Source of the DNA: Gonium pectorale
Lineage: Eukaryota; Chlorophyta; Chlorophyceae; Chlamydomonadales; Volvocaceae
Length of the DNA: 64,000 nucleotides
Direction of reading: 5' to 3'
NCBI GenBank assembly: GCA_001584585.1
Contig: LSYV01000057.1
Location: 679,998-743,997 of the forward strand
The notes beneath the pieces are model-generated. The model worked only from the letters and a program-made list of their open reading frames with translations, had not been told where the DNA came from and ran no database searches. Shown piece after piece: positions 48,201 to 59,159 of the stretch; position 1 is the stretch's first letter; each line of letters opens with the position of its first letter. A program made the position numbers and the translations under genes.

Positions 48201-48615
48201 CGCGCAGAAGGCCGGCACGTCCATCCAGCTCCCCCGCCCTCGACTTGCCCTCCTCACAGACGTGGCGTGCACGCGGCAGCAGCTGGCCTCACAGGGCCGG
48301 CGCATCCAGGAGGGGCACTGGCAGCCGGGCAGCGCCGAGCAGGACTCGCAGGTGTACCTGGAGTCGGTGCGGGCGGCGCAGGCCGAGCTCGACGTGGCAG
48401 CGGCGCCAGCGGCGGCCAGCGCGGCAGCGCCCAGGCCGCGGAGCCACGCGCTGCCGCCGGACAGCCCCGCTGGGTCCGACTCGGAGGGGAGAGGCGGCGG
48501 CGAGGAGCAGGACGCGGCGGCAGGGGCCGACGGGGACAAGGGCGGGGAAAAGGCCAGCCGGAGCGCCGCGCATATCAGTGCTGAGGCGGTGGCGGACCTG
48601 AACGAGCTGGACTGA
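45299..48615 (+). CDS. DNAAF1: DNAAF1/ODA7/LRRC50, axonemal dynein assembly factor
   Basis: Cytoplasmic factor needed to preassemble outer (and some inner) dynein arms before transport into flagella. Exons: 45299-45513, 45738-46151, 47494-47614, 47893-48052, 48260-48615; phases agree, 421 residues. [19 protein letters not shown] and [11 protein letters not shown] open the protein, as in the family, followed by about six leucine-rich repeats ([17 protein letters not shown] and similar) and the LRR cap with [10 protein letters not shown]. The C-terminal part is charged, with a coiled-coil-like helix ([19 protein letters not shown]) and an acidic tail. The intron 48053-48259 has a GC donor (GCAG|GCAAGC), is 207 nt (69 codons) and contains no stop, so it may be retained, giving 490 residues. 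Confidence 0.94.
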
Positions 48616-50339
48616 ACTGGAGCCGGAGCTGGGGCCCGTCGTAGCTGGAGCTGGGGCCCGGCATACGTGGCTCGGGCAGTGTTAAGTGATCTGACTGAGC
48701 AGGATTGGCCCATCCGAGATACAGGAGTGTTTGCCCTGCTCTCTCAGATGGGGCGTGGAGCGGAGGCAAAGGGGTGTGGGAATGAATCAAGTGTGAGGAG
48801 GGCGTGGGGGTGCGTGGTTTAGCCCGGACGGTAGGGGGCGCGACATGTGTGATCGGTGGCGGGAGGTTGGAACCCAGTTGGGGCCAAGGGCTCTGCTACG
48901 GAGTACGCACACTGAATGCGCGAACGCAACCTTCTCTTCCGCGCTGCTCCTGTGCGTGCGCTGCGAAGCGTGCACAGCCTACCTGTACCATGCCAACCGA
49001 ATGGAGCCCGGGGGCGTGCGATAGTCGGGCAGCGAACGGGTGTCGCTACGTTCCGCTGATGTGACATCAGAGTGGGCTGGCTCCTGAGCTGTGACTGGCC
49101 TCAAGCGGTCTGCACATACGAGCCCGCTAGCCCTGCCCACGGTAACCACCGGCAAGTACCCTCGTCTGAATGTAGCAGCATTGCTTCACATCTCCTGTGC
49201 ACAGTGCACCTGACTTACATCTGGCCGCCTGCCCTTACTCGAGCGTGTCACCCCGCCTCGTCTCACCCCGCCTCGCAAACCTCATCATCCGGCCAGCCTC
49301 CAGGCTGGGAGCGGGACGGGGTTCTTGCTTCTTGGGGACATTGGGCTGACTGTTCATACTTGTTCATACCGGCCTACACCACTGCCAGCGGATGCTCCAG
49401 ATAACAGTTTCGCCAACCCGCAACGGCCCGAAAGAACAGTCGAATGGGACCAGGCGGCGGGTTCGCCCGGCTCTCGCAGTCCCACCACACCACCGTCGCC
49501 CTTGCGCACCTGCTGCGCCCAGGACACCAAGCCAGAGTGGCGTCCCGGACTTATGTGAGCCTGATTGCGGCACTGCTACTCTACTAGGGTCAGACAGCAC
49601 TAATCGTAGCAATACCGTATGCACACGAACGAATCCAAAAAGTACTGCGAAGGCATCCTGCGGTTAGTGAATAATGCCGAAACTTTGTCGCCTGCTGGGT
49701 GTCGCCACGTATATGAAGCGCAGCGGCGCGGCGCAGAAACACACGCCGCGCAAGGTCAAAACACGCGCCTGCACACGCCTCTGCTGCTGCAAGGGCTCGA
49801 GGAAACCAGGCCATGACCATACGGGCATTGCAACCTAGGCCATAAGAGGCTTCCTGACCGGAACAGCGCTCCCCCTCAACACTCGCTCGCTCATCTCATG
49901 TAGCTGCCCTGCCATGTAGCACCGCCAGCGACGGGCGTCCCAGCCCACGGCCTACTGCTACTCCCTAATACCGACACGTCAGCGCGCAAGCCGCCCACAT
50001 GCCGGAGCGGCCCACCCGCATCCCCAAGTCCCCAGACGACAGCAGGCCAAGGCGCCCAAATCCCGCCCCGCGCCAGCCTGAGATTGTTGCCCCAAGCTGC
50101 CCCGCAGGCGCCGCGGCAAGGCTCCAAGAGCGCATGGCAACGGCAGCCCATCGCAGCGCGCGCGGCCGCTTTCTCCAAGCCCAGCGGTTTTGGGGAACGC
50201 GCCACGAATCCCCTCTTCCTACCCCCTGCAGCGAACACGCGCCTGCCGGAGGCGGCCAGGACCACCGCCCGTCCTGCCGTCCCATTGCGGAGCCTGCCCT
50301 GCGGCCACTCGCATGGGCATCCGCAGCAGTCCGAGTCTG
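48616..50339. other. Intergenic, convergent 3' ends of DNAAF1 and DEG protease
   Basis: About 1.7 kb with no recognisable coding frame on either strand. Repeated AGCTGGAGCTGGGGCCCG-like blocks occur just after the DNAAF1 stop (about 48622-48660). Confidence 0.5.
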
Positions 50340-53300
50340 CCTACTTCCCGGCGGCCAGGATCGCCTGCAGCTCCAGCTCTTGCAAACCCTGCAAGCAGTC
50401 GCGCGGGCGGAGCTTATTGCACCTGTCAGATATTGCGCGTTGTCAGGAGGGTCCTAACCTTCTACTCCAGCGCAAGCCACCGTGCCCTTGCCGCGCCTCA
50501 CCCCGACCCCGAGTCCGAATGACCCGTCAGCACACCTGGTCCGTGCTGCGGATGACCTTGAGGGCCACGGTGTCCCCTGCCTCCAGCCCGTCCAGCGCCG
50601 CCAGCAAATCGCCCCCACTGTTGATGGGCCGCTCATTGAGGGCCTGGATCACGTCGCCTGGGGGGAGTTCAGAACGAGTAGGTGCGGCAGGGACAACGTG
50701 ACAGAGGCACATGGACCCAACTAGCACATAAGCGCGCCTGAACCACGCCGCCTGGGAGGCATGTGGTAAGCAGCGCGGGCCAGGGGCTGGTGAGGGGCAG
50801 CAGAAGCTGGAAACGGCGTGGCAAAAAAGTTGGCTGTGTCCCGTTGTTTGATAGCCGATACCGGTCAAGGGCAGGCCTCCGGCGCACGACGCGCGGGGCA
50901 AAGGCTGAGTGGCGGACGCTGTCAAAAAATGGGAAGAGGGGCAGTGACCCATGGGTCCACGCCGGCCCAGTCCAAGTCCCGCAGCCTGCCCACATCCGGC
51001 CTGCCCGTCGCCTGTTCTCCCGCCCCCACCCGCACCAGTGATGATGCCCGACAGGCCCCGCCGTGTGGGCAGCAGCCCCGCCTTCTCGGCTGCGCCGCCC
51101 GGTGTAATCGCCTGGATGAGCGCCCCGCGGCCCACGTTGAGCCGCTGCGCCACGCTGTCGGTGGCGATCTGGGTCGGTGGGCGGAGGTAGGGGCGGGAGT
51201 CGGAGCAAAAAGGGGAGCGGAAGGGGGCTCGGAGATGGGCGCTGACGGCCGCCAATGGAAGCGACACCGCTGCTGTGTTTGCCTCGCTGTGTTTGCCTCG
51301 CTGCCCGCTCCGCCCTGACCTGAATCGGGCGACACTGTGCAAAAAGCTTTCCCCCCGTTGCAGCAGTCACAGCCCCCTCCCCGCAGTAGCACGCTGGCGA
51401 GCCCGTCCATGCCTGCGTAATCACTCCACAGTACACGGCCGCTTTCCCTCGCCACACTGGCCCCGCTGCGGATTTCCCCAAGACCTATGCCCGCCCTCCT
51501 CGTCATCGTCAGTGTCATACCCCTCGCACATTCCCCTCCTCAGGCAAGAGCCAAGCAGCCGCTTGGCCCCCTCAACAAACCTGCGCGTCTAGGCTGGGCC
51601 GCACCACCTTGCCATTCGCAATGAGCTGAGGCACCACCCGCTTCACCTGCAGGGCGCGGACGGCGTGGGGTGGCGGGAGGAGAGTAGCCTGTGAAATCCC
51701 ATCGCAGGAAGCAGCTGCGACGGGCCAACACTCGGCGTTGGGCCCGCGCGCCAGCGGCCCGACGCAACATGCACGCTCCACCGCTTAAGGGCAACGCCCC
51801 ACCGCCGGTTGCGCCCGCACGTGCCTCAACAGCTCACAGCAATCGCCGGCGGCGCCCGCTCGGATCCCTCCTTACCACCCCTCGGTCTACCATCCCTGCA
51901 AATCCCTCATCCGTCTTGCGCCTCACCAGGTCCACGGGTATGGCGAAGGCCACGCCGGCCGAGCTGCCGGTGGGCGTGAAGATGGCGGTGTTGACGCCAA
52001 TTACGCGGCCGGCCGAGTCGAGCAGCGGGCCGCCGCTGTTGCCCGGGTTGATGGAGGCGTCTGGGGTGAGCATGTGCGTGTGCATGCATGTGGACAGGGG
52101 GAGGCGGCGAGGGGAAGTCGACGGAGGGGCGTCGGGGTGATAGTGGGGGCGTGGAGGGGTATAGCATCTCGACAACACAACCAGGGACGGCCGCGCGGGC
52201 TTGCCGCACGTGAGGCGCCTCCACGTGCCGCGGCAGCCGCCGGCGCATCCCCAGACCCGCAAGGTGCCCACGCCCCTGAGCAGCGGGTCCGTCGCCGCGC
52301 AGCGCCATCCTTCACCCTCCCTTCCCTCCGCCATCGTCCTGTGCATCACCCCGCGCACCCGTCTGTATGCCTCCCGGTATGGTGGTGCCAAGGGGACTCC
52401 GGATGTCTCGGTCCAGGGCGCTGATCACGCCTGCCAGGAGGGGGAGAGAGTGTGAGGTACCACGGCCCGAGAGGGGCCAGGCGATGACGGGCGTAAGGTG
52501 GGAGCACATGGGTACGATTCCAGCGTCGCCGGGCTGCGTTAACCTGCTGCTGGACAATATGGACCGCATGGACGGAACAGGTGTGTAGCGTCGGCTGGAC
52601 GGGCGTTGAGGGCAATGGGTGCGCTCCGCAGGCGATCGGCCTGGCGGGTCAGCCCCAGCAGCCAGCGGGCGGGCAGGCCCTTCTTCCCACCCTCCCCTTC
52701 GGCCATAAGAGCACGCCGCCACCCCTCCCTCTCCCCCTGCCCGCCCGAATGCTGCCCCAGACCTACCGCTGGTGAAGGTCCGCGTGAAGCCAAAGGGGTT
52801 GCCGATCGCAAAGCACTGCTGCCCCACGCGCAGCCCCTCGCTGCCGCCCAGCGCCACCGGCCGCAGCGCCGAGGGCGGCGCACCGCGCAGCCGCAGCACC
52901 GCCAGGTCGCGACTGCGGTCGGCCCCCACCAGCTCCGCGTCGAACGTCTGCTCCGCGCCGGCCCCCGCAGGGAGCAGCAGCGTAACCTAGCACCAAGCAC
53001 ATGGCAGCGGACGGGTGCGGCGTGAAGCAGTGGGATGACCAAGAGCCGTGCTGGGAGGTGAGGTTCAACGTGCGGGAACCCCCACACGAGTGTTGTGCTT
53101 ACATGTTAACACATCCAAATACCGCGCGCGCGTTCGGGGACGTAACCGGCCGTTGCGGCGTCATGCCAGCCCAGCTGGCGCGCAGGCGCATCGGCGCGGT
53201 CGGCTCGCCGGGACGCGGACCCCGAAGCTGGTCCCAGCAACCGGGTCGGCAGCGCACCTTTGCGACCTTTGGCGGCTCCTTGCCCGGCAGCCGCGCCGCG

Positions 53301-54144
53301 GGGTCCGGCCCCAGCGCCTTCAGAGAATTGAGCACCACATGGTAGTTGGTGACCACGTGACCCTCCTCGTCCCAAATGAACCCTGAGACGGCAGGGGCCA
53401 GGGGAGGGGACCGGCTTGATCCTGTGGTCGGCCGCGTGGACGATTTTGGGCTGCGTGGCGCAGAGGAACCCCGTGGCGATAGCGCACGCTGTTTGAGCAC
53501 CCAGATCGGAGGATGGGCCTGTGCCGGGAGCTGCGCCCCTTGAGGCGTGGCCCGGGCCGAGCCACAAGGTTGGGGGAACAACATACTGACCCCTGCCACG
53601 CCTAGGGACACGGGGCCCCATGCCATGGCCCGAGCCCTGCTACCCAAACGTCGAGGCGCTCTGCTGTCGCACCTGTGCCATTGCCCTCCGGCACGTCCAC
53701 CTCTGGGCTGGCAGCCGCACGACCCTGTTGGACAAAGCGTGGGGCGTTTGGGGGCTGGGTCTGGACACTCATTCGGGGTGCAGGAGACGTGGCCCAGAGG
53801 GCGGGCTAGACGGTTGCGGGCCCCAGCGCCCGCGGAACAGTGGCCATACCTGCAGGGCGACGTCAACAACATTAACGATGGAGTTGTTGTTGCGCTCAAA
53901 CACGGCAACCGCTGCTGCCTCCCTGTAGAATGGGAGCGAAGAGGGGGTAGGAGGGGTGCGGGCAGGTACGCAGTCATGGAGCACGCAAGATGGAACTGAC
54001 CGGACCTTACCGAGGAGAGAGAGGAGGGCTAGGTACCGTAGGCGGTGTGACTTCCTCTACCGTAAGCGCCTTCGCGCCTGAGGCCGGCCACAACGCGTTG
54101 GCAAGCGCAAGCGCGGATAGGAGTTCGCGCCTCGTGCAGCCTCC
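50340..54144 (-). CDS. DEG1: DEG1/HtrA-type serine protease, thylakoid lumen (5' end incomplete)
   Basis: ATP-independent trypsin-like protease with one PDZ domain; plant DEG1/DEG8 act in the thylakoid lumen on damaged photosystem II proteins. Exons: 54144-54011, 53922-53850, 53700-53673 (28 nt), 53382-53258, 52986-52767, 52430-52359, 52060-51927, 51646-51581, 51168-51036, 50657-50536, 50387-50340; phases agree, 384 codons plus stop. The first exon holds a twin-Arg hydrophobic signal ([15 protein letters not shown]) ending in AKA. Catalytic residues are His in VVTNYHVV, Asp in DRSRDLAVL and Ser in [10 protein letters not shown]. The PDZ domain follows ([12 protein letters not shown] to [19 protein letters not shown]). 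The plastid transit peptide and start codon must lie upstream of 54144 and could not be placed. The two-residue-short last exon ([15 protein letters not shown]) is inferred. Confidence 0.92.
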
Positions 54145-55419
54145 CTGCAAATTGTGAATGCATCGCTACTTGAATCCTTTTCAAGCTGGCTAGGGGGCGA
54201 ACAGAAAATACTCCGAAGACCGACCATCCAGTGGAGGTTTGCCGCGCGTTCTGCCTCAACGCAGGCCTGCTGGCCCGCGGTGGAGCTGATGCGTGTTAGT
54301 CTATGTCGCGGGCAGTGCTTGTACGTTGTGGTGCTTCTTCCTGTGAGGGACCTCATAACTGCCCCAGTTACAGTTCCCTCAGCAGTCGAGAGGCACTAAC
54401 GAATAGATTGGCAAACATGGTAGCAATAACGCGTATCAGCCGTACGGCGTGCACACTTGCCTGCTTCGCCGTACACGAACACACACACGTGCCCCACCCC
54501 AACTCCTCACCGGTTGCCAAAAAGGCTGAAAAGAAACCCGCGGCGGACCCTCGTTATGCACAGAGCACCCAAAATGTCGCTGAGTGGCCCTTCACAGAGA
54601 CGAACGAATAGAGGTTTGTCGAGTACGGCATAATCCACAGCAAGGCACACGAGCCTGCAAGTCATCTGGCGCAAATGTCGCCCCTACTGCAAGTGCACAG
54701 CAAAATATTAACGGGTAAACGGTAAGTGGCCAGCCTGGGCAGCAGCCATTACCTAAAAGTTATGGGGGCCGTAGGGGACTCCCACCGCGGGAGACCTCCC
54801 AACATCAGGACACTACTACCCAAAACCGAACGACACTGTAACGTGTGCCATCCTTTTCATGCACACGCGCGATGCACATACTGCGATTGGCACAGCTGTG
54901 ATGTGGATGTGCACAGGGCTGAATAATTAAGCTTGGACACGTGCAAGACCTCACACGTATAAACATGTCCCGACAACTCCGGAAACCGGGCATCAAGTGT
55001 AACTTGATGCCACTGAAATTCCTCTCACCCCTGCCGTGTGACATGCGTTTCGTGCACATATGTGGACATGTTTGTCTGTGCCGCAGCTTCTCCACAGTTT
55101 CCCACACAAAAACTACAATGGTGTCAGTGGCGGCGGCGCCCTTATTATACCAAGCTGTGTTTAGTATTCGCAGGGCCCGAGCAGACCCGCCCACCTCCTC
55201 CACACCCTCGCGCTCCTCGCCTGCCAGTTGCTTCCTCTCGGCGCCGCCAAGACGGCTTTCCCTACTCCTCATCGCCACCTCCAAACACGGCAGTCGGCCG
55301 ACTACCGCCCATGCTGGCATTGCTCCTCGTTCTCCGTGACCTGTCATTGCACAACCCTCCGGGCCAGCCCATCCAGCCGGCCAACCATCAACCCATGGAG
55401 CGCCACGGTCGCGCTCCTC
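54145..55419. other. DEG 5' region and intergenic
   Basis: Should contain the first exon or exons of the DEG gene. Reverse-strand ATGs at about 54419 (MFANLFVSASRLLREL) and about 54356 (MRSLTGRSTTTYKH) start transit-peptide-like frames, but neither reaches the 54144 exon in the right phase by a good donor. The rest is AT-richer and shows no gene. Confidence 0.4.
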
Positions 55420-56538
55420 CTACGCCTCCTGGCGGAGGTGCTGCTCCTCGCTGCCGTGCACCAGGGCGCACATGGGCGCGGCGCCGCCAACGTACGGCAC
55501 GTGCCGCATCTCGGGCGAGCGCGGGTTGGGCTCCTCTGCCGCCAGCTGGTTCAGGCGGGAGCTGCTGAAGCTGCGCCACCATTCGGCGCCGTGCCAGCCG
55601 CCATGTTGGGGCTGGTTGTGGTGGGTGCCGTGGTGGTGGTGACCGTTCGGGTGGGCGCCGCCGCCGCTGCTGCGGTTAGGGTGGCCGTGTCCGTGCGTGT
55701 GGCCGTGGCCGTGGGTGTGCCCGTGCCCGTGCGGGTAGGCGCCACCGCCACTGCCTGGGCCGCGGCTGCTGCGCGCCGCTGCTAGGGAGTCTCCGTTCTG
55801 AGCGGCTACATACAGGGGCTGGTCTTGATGGGCGCCGGAGGTGGAGGCACCGTTGGCCCCGTGCGCCCCCAGGGCTTCCTGCGGGCTCTGGTCCCGCTCC
55901 GTTGGTCGCGGTCGAGTCGTGTCGAATGATGTGGTGCGCCCGCACCCAGCGTCCTTGAGGGACTGGCCCGCATTGGCCGCCGTGGGGCTGGGCTTGGCCC
56001 CACCGAGGACGAGTGTCGCAACTGCGTCCACAGGGTCCGTCGAGTCGCAGTCGACGGCCGACTCTGCTGAGGGCCACCCATCGGGGTGAGGGGACGTGGG
56101 GTCGGAGTGGCCCTTGCGAACCGGGAACGTGAGGACTGCTGTGGGCTTGGCCTTGGCGCCTCGCCGTGGGGGTGCTGGAGGTGCAACTTCAGTGGCAGGC
56201 CCAGGTTCTTCGCCTGCATCCGGACAGAGGGGCAGTTTGTCAGGATAAACAATACTCATGCAACAGCTGAACTATGAGGCCGCTTCGAGCAGAGCTCTGC
56301 AGTCCGACTGCGCGCGCAAGTAACGTGGCCTGCGGAACACGCTGCGCTTCCCACCACGAGGATATGCATCCCGACACATTGTGCGAACAAGCGGAGAACG
56401 TCCCAAACTGCAGACTCGCAAGGAGAGACACAGCGTGAAGCCAACGACCCCGCCCAGCGAGGAGACGCCCTCCGACATATATGTCCCCTTATTAAGCTCA
56501 CCAAACATGAGGTCCAGTTCAAAGTTAGAAAACTCCAT
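55420..56538 (-). CDS. Unrecognised His-rich, probably disordered protein
   Basis: I do not recognise a family. Best model: exon 1 56538-56502 (MEFSNFELDLMF, donor G|GTGAGC) and exon 2 56213-55420 (acceptor GGATGCAG), 276 residues; a single-exon alternative starts at ATG 56259. The middle is Pro/Ser/Asp/Ala-rich without hydrophobic segments. At about residues 165-205 it has tandem HGHGHTHGHGHTHGHGH-type repeats followed by NGHHHHGTHHNQ. The C-terminal 60 residues are more ordered-looking (WWRSFSSSRLNQLAAEE, RHVPYVGGAAPM). Poly-His tracts can bind Zn, Ni or Cu, but no transporter helices are present. The frame is open throughout 840 bases and its two-exon join preserves phase. Confidence 0.6.
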
Positions 56539-56837
56539 GGTGCAGCGAAGGGAGACAGGAAAGCTAATCGACAAGTTCTGCTCAGGACCAGTCTATAATG
56601 TAGAGCATATAGTGTGACGATTGTGGCGCTGTGGTTGTTTTCTAGGCAAGGACCCGAGGACGTGTCAATGGCTAACGGTAAAAGCGAATGTCCTTCTTTT
56701 TCGTCAGAGCGTTCCGGGCTTTATTTGACCTAAGAAATATAACTACTTCAACACTGTAAAATTGTAAAGGGGGATAGTTCCCCTCTGCTTCTTCGTGTCC
56801 GACGCGACACGGGCTCCACTCCAGCAGGGAAAGGCCT
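56539..56837. promoter_or_regulatory. Shared upstream region of His-rich gene (-) and lipase gene (+)
   Basis: 299 bp between divergent start codons, AT-rich compared with both genes. TATAATGTAGAGCATATAG-like sequence occurs at 56593-56611. Confidence 0.45.
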
Positions 56838-59159
56838 ATGCTCATGGCTAACAGAATTGCGGCAGTTTCAGGCGTGTTTATAAATAAACGGGGCCAGCGG
56901 CTGCACACACTCCGGTATGCCCCTCCCGCCGGTTGGTCACCGGGGGCCCTGCTCATCTTGCACCACGGACTCGCCGAGCACTGCGGGCGTTACGACAAAG
57001 GTATGTGTCCCCTGAGCTTGGCGCAAGGAGTTGGCATTGGAACGGGGTGATAGCGTTACGCTGGGGTTGCCATGTTTCCCTCATTCTGTTCTCATAACCT
57101 GTCGCCGCCAGAATCCGTACACCGTGACATCAAAGTTCGTGGCGCCCCTTCATGGCCCCGCAGTCTGTCGGCTCCTGGCCGAGAACGGCGTCGAGGTGTT
57201 TGCGTACGACGCGCACGGCCACGGCAAGTCGGAGCCCCAGGACCCCGCGTCACGAGCCCACATCAGCTCCTACACGCACCTGGTATGCAGGCGGTGGCCT
57301 GCAATGGGCCTGACTTGAGGGCATGTGTTCACTGACTTACCCGGGCCACGGCTCAGAAGGCCTATGGAGCCATAGTTCATTGGTACTGCGTATCTGCGTT
57401 GCTCACCATGTATGGACAACGGGCGCGCAGAGGGCGGGGCATCCCGGTCGGCGGCGCAATGCATGGGTGCCTGGTGCCCCACACAACCCGCTGATGGAGT
57501 GCTGTGCAAAGCTAGTACCGCCTGAATGCCAGGGTTGCCCCCCAAGGAAGGCGCACACTTAGACACTTGCGTACTTGCATCATTGTCGTCCCGACAGCCA
57601 AAAACCGATTACATGGCCCTTTTGCGAAACAAAGCATGTAAAATGTTCCTCACCCGGGTTCGTACATGCGACCGGTATGACACCCACTGCAGGTTGATGA
57701 CCTTTCCGGTGTTATGGATGCCTTACTGGCCGGATTCGAGGGTCCCGGAGCCGCCCCTGCGTCGGACCCGGAGCCGGAGGTTTCGGCGCCAGCAGGCTCC
57801 ATGGCGGCGCTGAAGCAGCAGAAGCAGGGTGGCTCTCAGCGACGAAGGCGGCCGCCAGTGTTCCTCCTGGGGCATTCCATGGGCGGGCTGGTGACGGCGC
57901 TGCTGTGCCTTAAGCGGCAGGACGAGGTGGCGGGGCTGATGCTGCACTCGCCGGCCCTGGACGTGGAGTGGACGCCCCTGCTCAGGTGCGGTCCGTGGTG
58001 CGGTGGGGGCGTGCGATAAGGGGGTATAGATGGATGGGCTCTAGGGGGGGTTGCTCACGGCCAAGGAGGAGCAGCGGGGCAGGGTCAGCGACATGGGTGA
58101 AAATGAGTGCTGCAGGGTGCAGCAGAGCTGCGGAGCGGGGGCGGGCCAGGGCAGGGCAGGCAAGGCAGGGGCTTGGTGCCGGCTTCGGCGCTTGCGACTC
58201 GTGAGCTTTCCGGCTCCTATCACATGCCATCCGGCGGCTCCCACTTTATTCGGCGCCCATTACACGGCATCGCACCTGCCGCTCTCTCTTCCCCCGCTGT
58301 TACCCAGCCCCGCCACCGCTGCTGGAGATTGCTGTTGGCCCGCTGCCTTGTACCAGTTCTATGCTACGCCTGAATCCGTCGCCCCCCAACAGGGTGCAGG
58401 CCATGGTGGGCGGCCTGCTGGCGACCCTGGTGCCGCACGCGCGGGTTGTACCGGCGGTGCGGCCCGAGGACATGAGCCAGGACCCGAAGGTCGTGGCTGA
58501 GTACGTCACGGACCCGCTGAACACGTAAGCCCCCAAGTGCAGGCCCCACACCGCAATCCTCGGGCGTCTGAGCTCGGACTCAGCCTGCCCTTGCAGTTGG
58601 GCAAACGGAATGAACTCAACTGGAAGCTTCAAATGCACTCGGCACTGCGCGCGCCGCACTCTGCCGTACGCTCGGTGTCTTAAACCGTGGTTTGCAAGCA
58701 CCGTCGCGTGACTGTGGGACCGTACCGTACCGTACCGTACCGTACCGTACCGTACCCTACTGCCGTCGTTTCCGCAGGGTCGGTAACCTGCAGGCGCGCT
58801 CGGCAAACGAGCTGCTGCGCGGCATGGCGGAGCTGCAGCGGGCTGCACCGGAGCTGCGCCTGCCGGTCTACGTGTGCCACGGAAGCCGCGACGCCTGCAC
58901 CAGCGCGGCCGCGTCGCGGCGCTTCGTGGAGGGCCCCGGCGGCGTGTCGAGCGTGGACCGCGTGTTCCGAGGCGTGGAGGGGGGGTACCACGAGCTGCTG
59001 CACGGGCCCGAGTGGGAGGACTGCGCACGGGAGCTGCTGGAGTGGATGCGCGGGCGAGCGGCGAGCGTGGGCGGTGGCGCCGCGGAGGTCGGGGTGCCGG
59101 CCGGCGGGGGCGCGGGCGCGGGGGTGCCGGGGAGGGGCGGGACGCGGTCCAAGCTGTGA
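56838..59159 (+). CDS. Monoacylglycerol lipase-like alpha/beta hydrolase
   Basis: Serine hydrolase of the Hydrolase_4 (MGL/lysophospholipase) group, probably acting on monoacylglycerols or lysophospholipids. Exons: 56838-57000, 57164-57282, 57693-57985, 58393-58524, 58778-59159; phases agree, 362 residues. Seen in order: ILHHGLAEHCGRYD (oxyanion region), VFAYDAHGHGKSE, FLLGHSMGGLVT (nucleophile Ser in GHSMG), LMLHSPAL, VYVCHGSRDACTS (catalytic Asp) and GGYHELLHGPE (catalytic His). A Gln/Lys/Arg-rich insertion lies before the nucleophile, and a Gly/Ala-rich tail follows the His. No clear targeting peptide. Starts MLMAN; a second Met at codon 3 could also be used. Confidence 0.93.
58721..58755. 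repeat. (CGTAC)7 pentanucleotide repeat
   Basis: Seven perfect CGTAC units in the last intron of the lipase gene, 22 nt upstream of the acceptor at 58777. The location close to the acceptor could affect splicing. Confidence 0.95.

Noticed and set aside
56240..56574. 100-codon reverse-strand frame starting upstream of MEFSNF as one uninterrupted protein
   Set aside because: After MEFSNFELDLMF a GTGAGC donor joins in phase to the acceptor at 56214, giving a longer protein; the read-through has no support.
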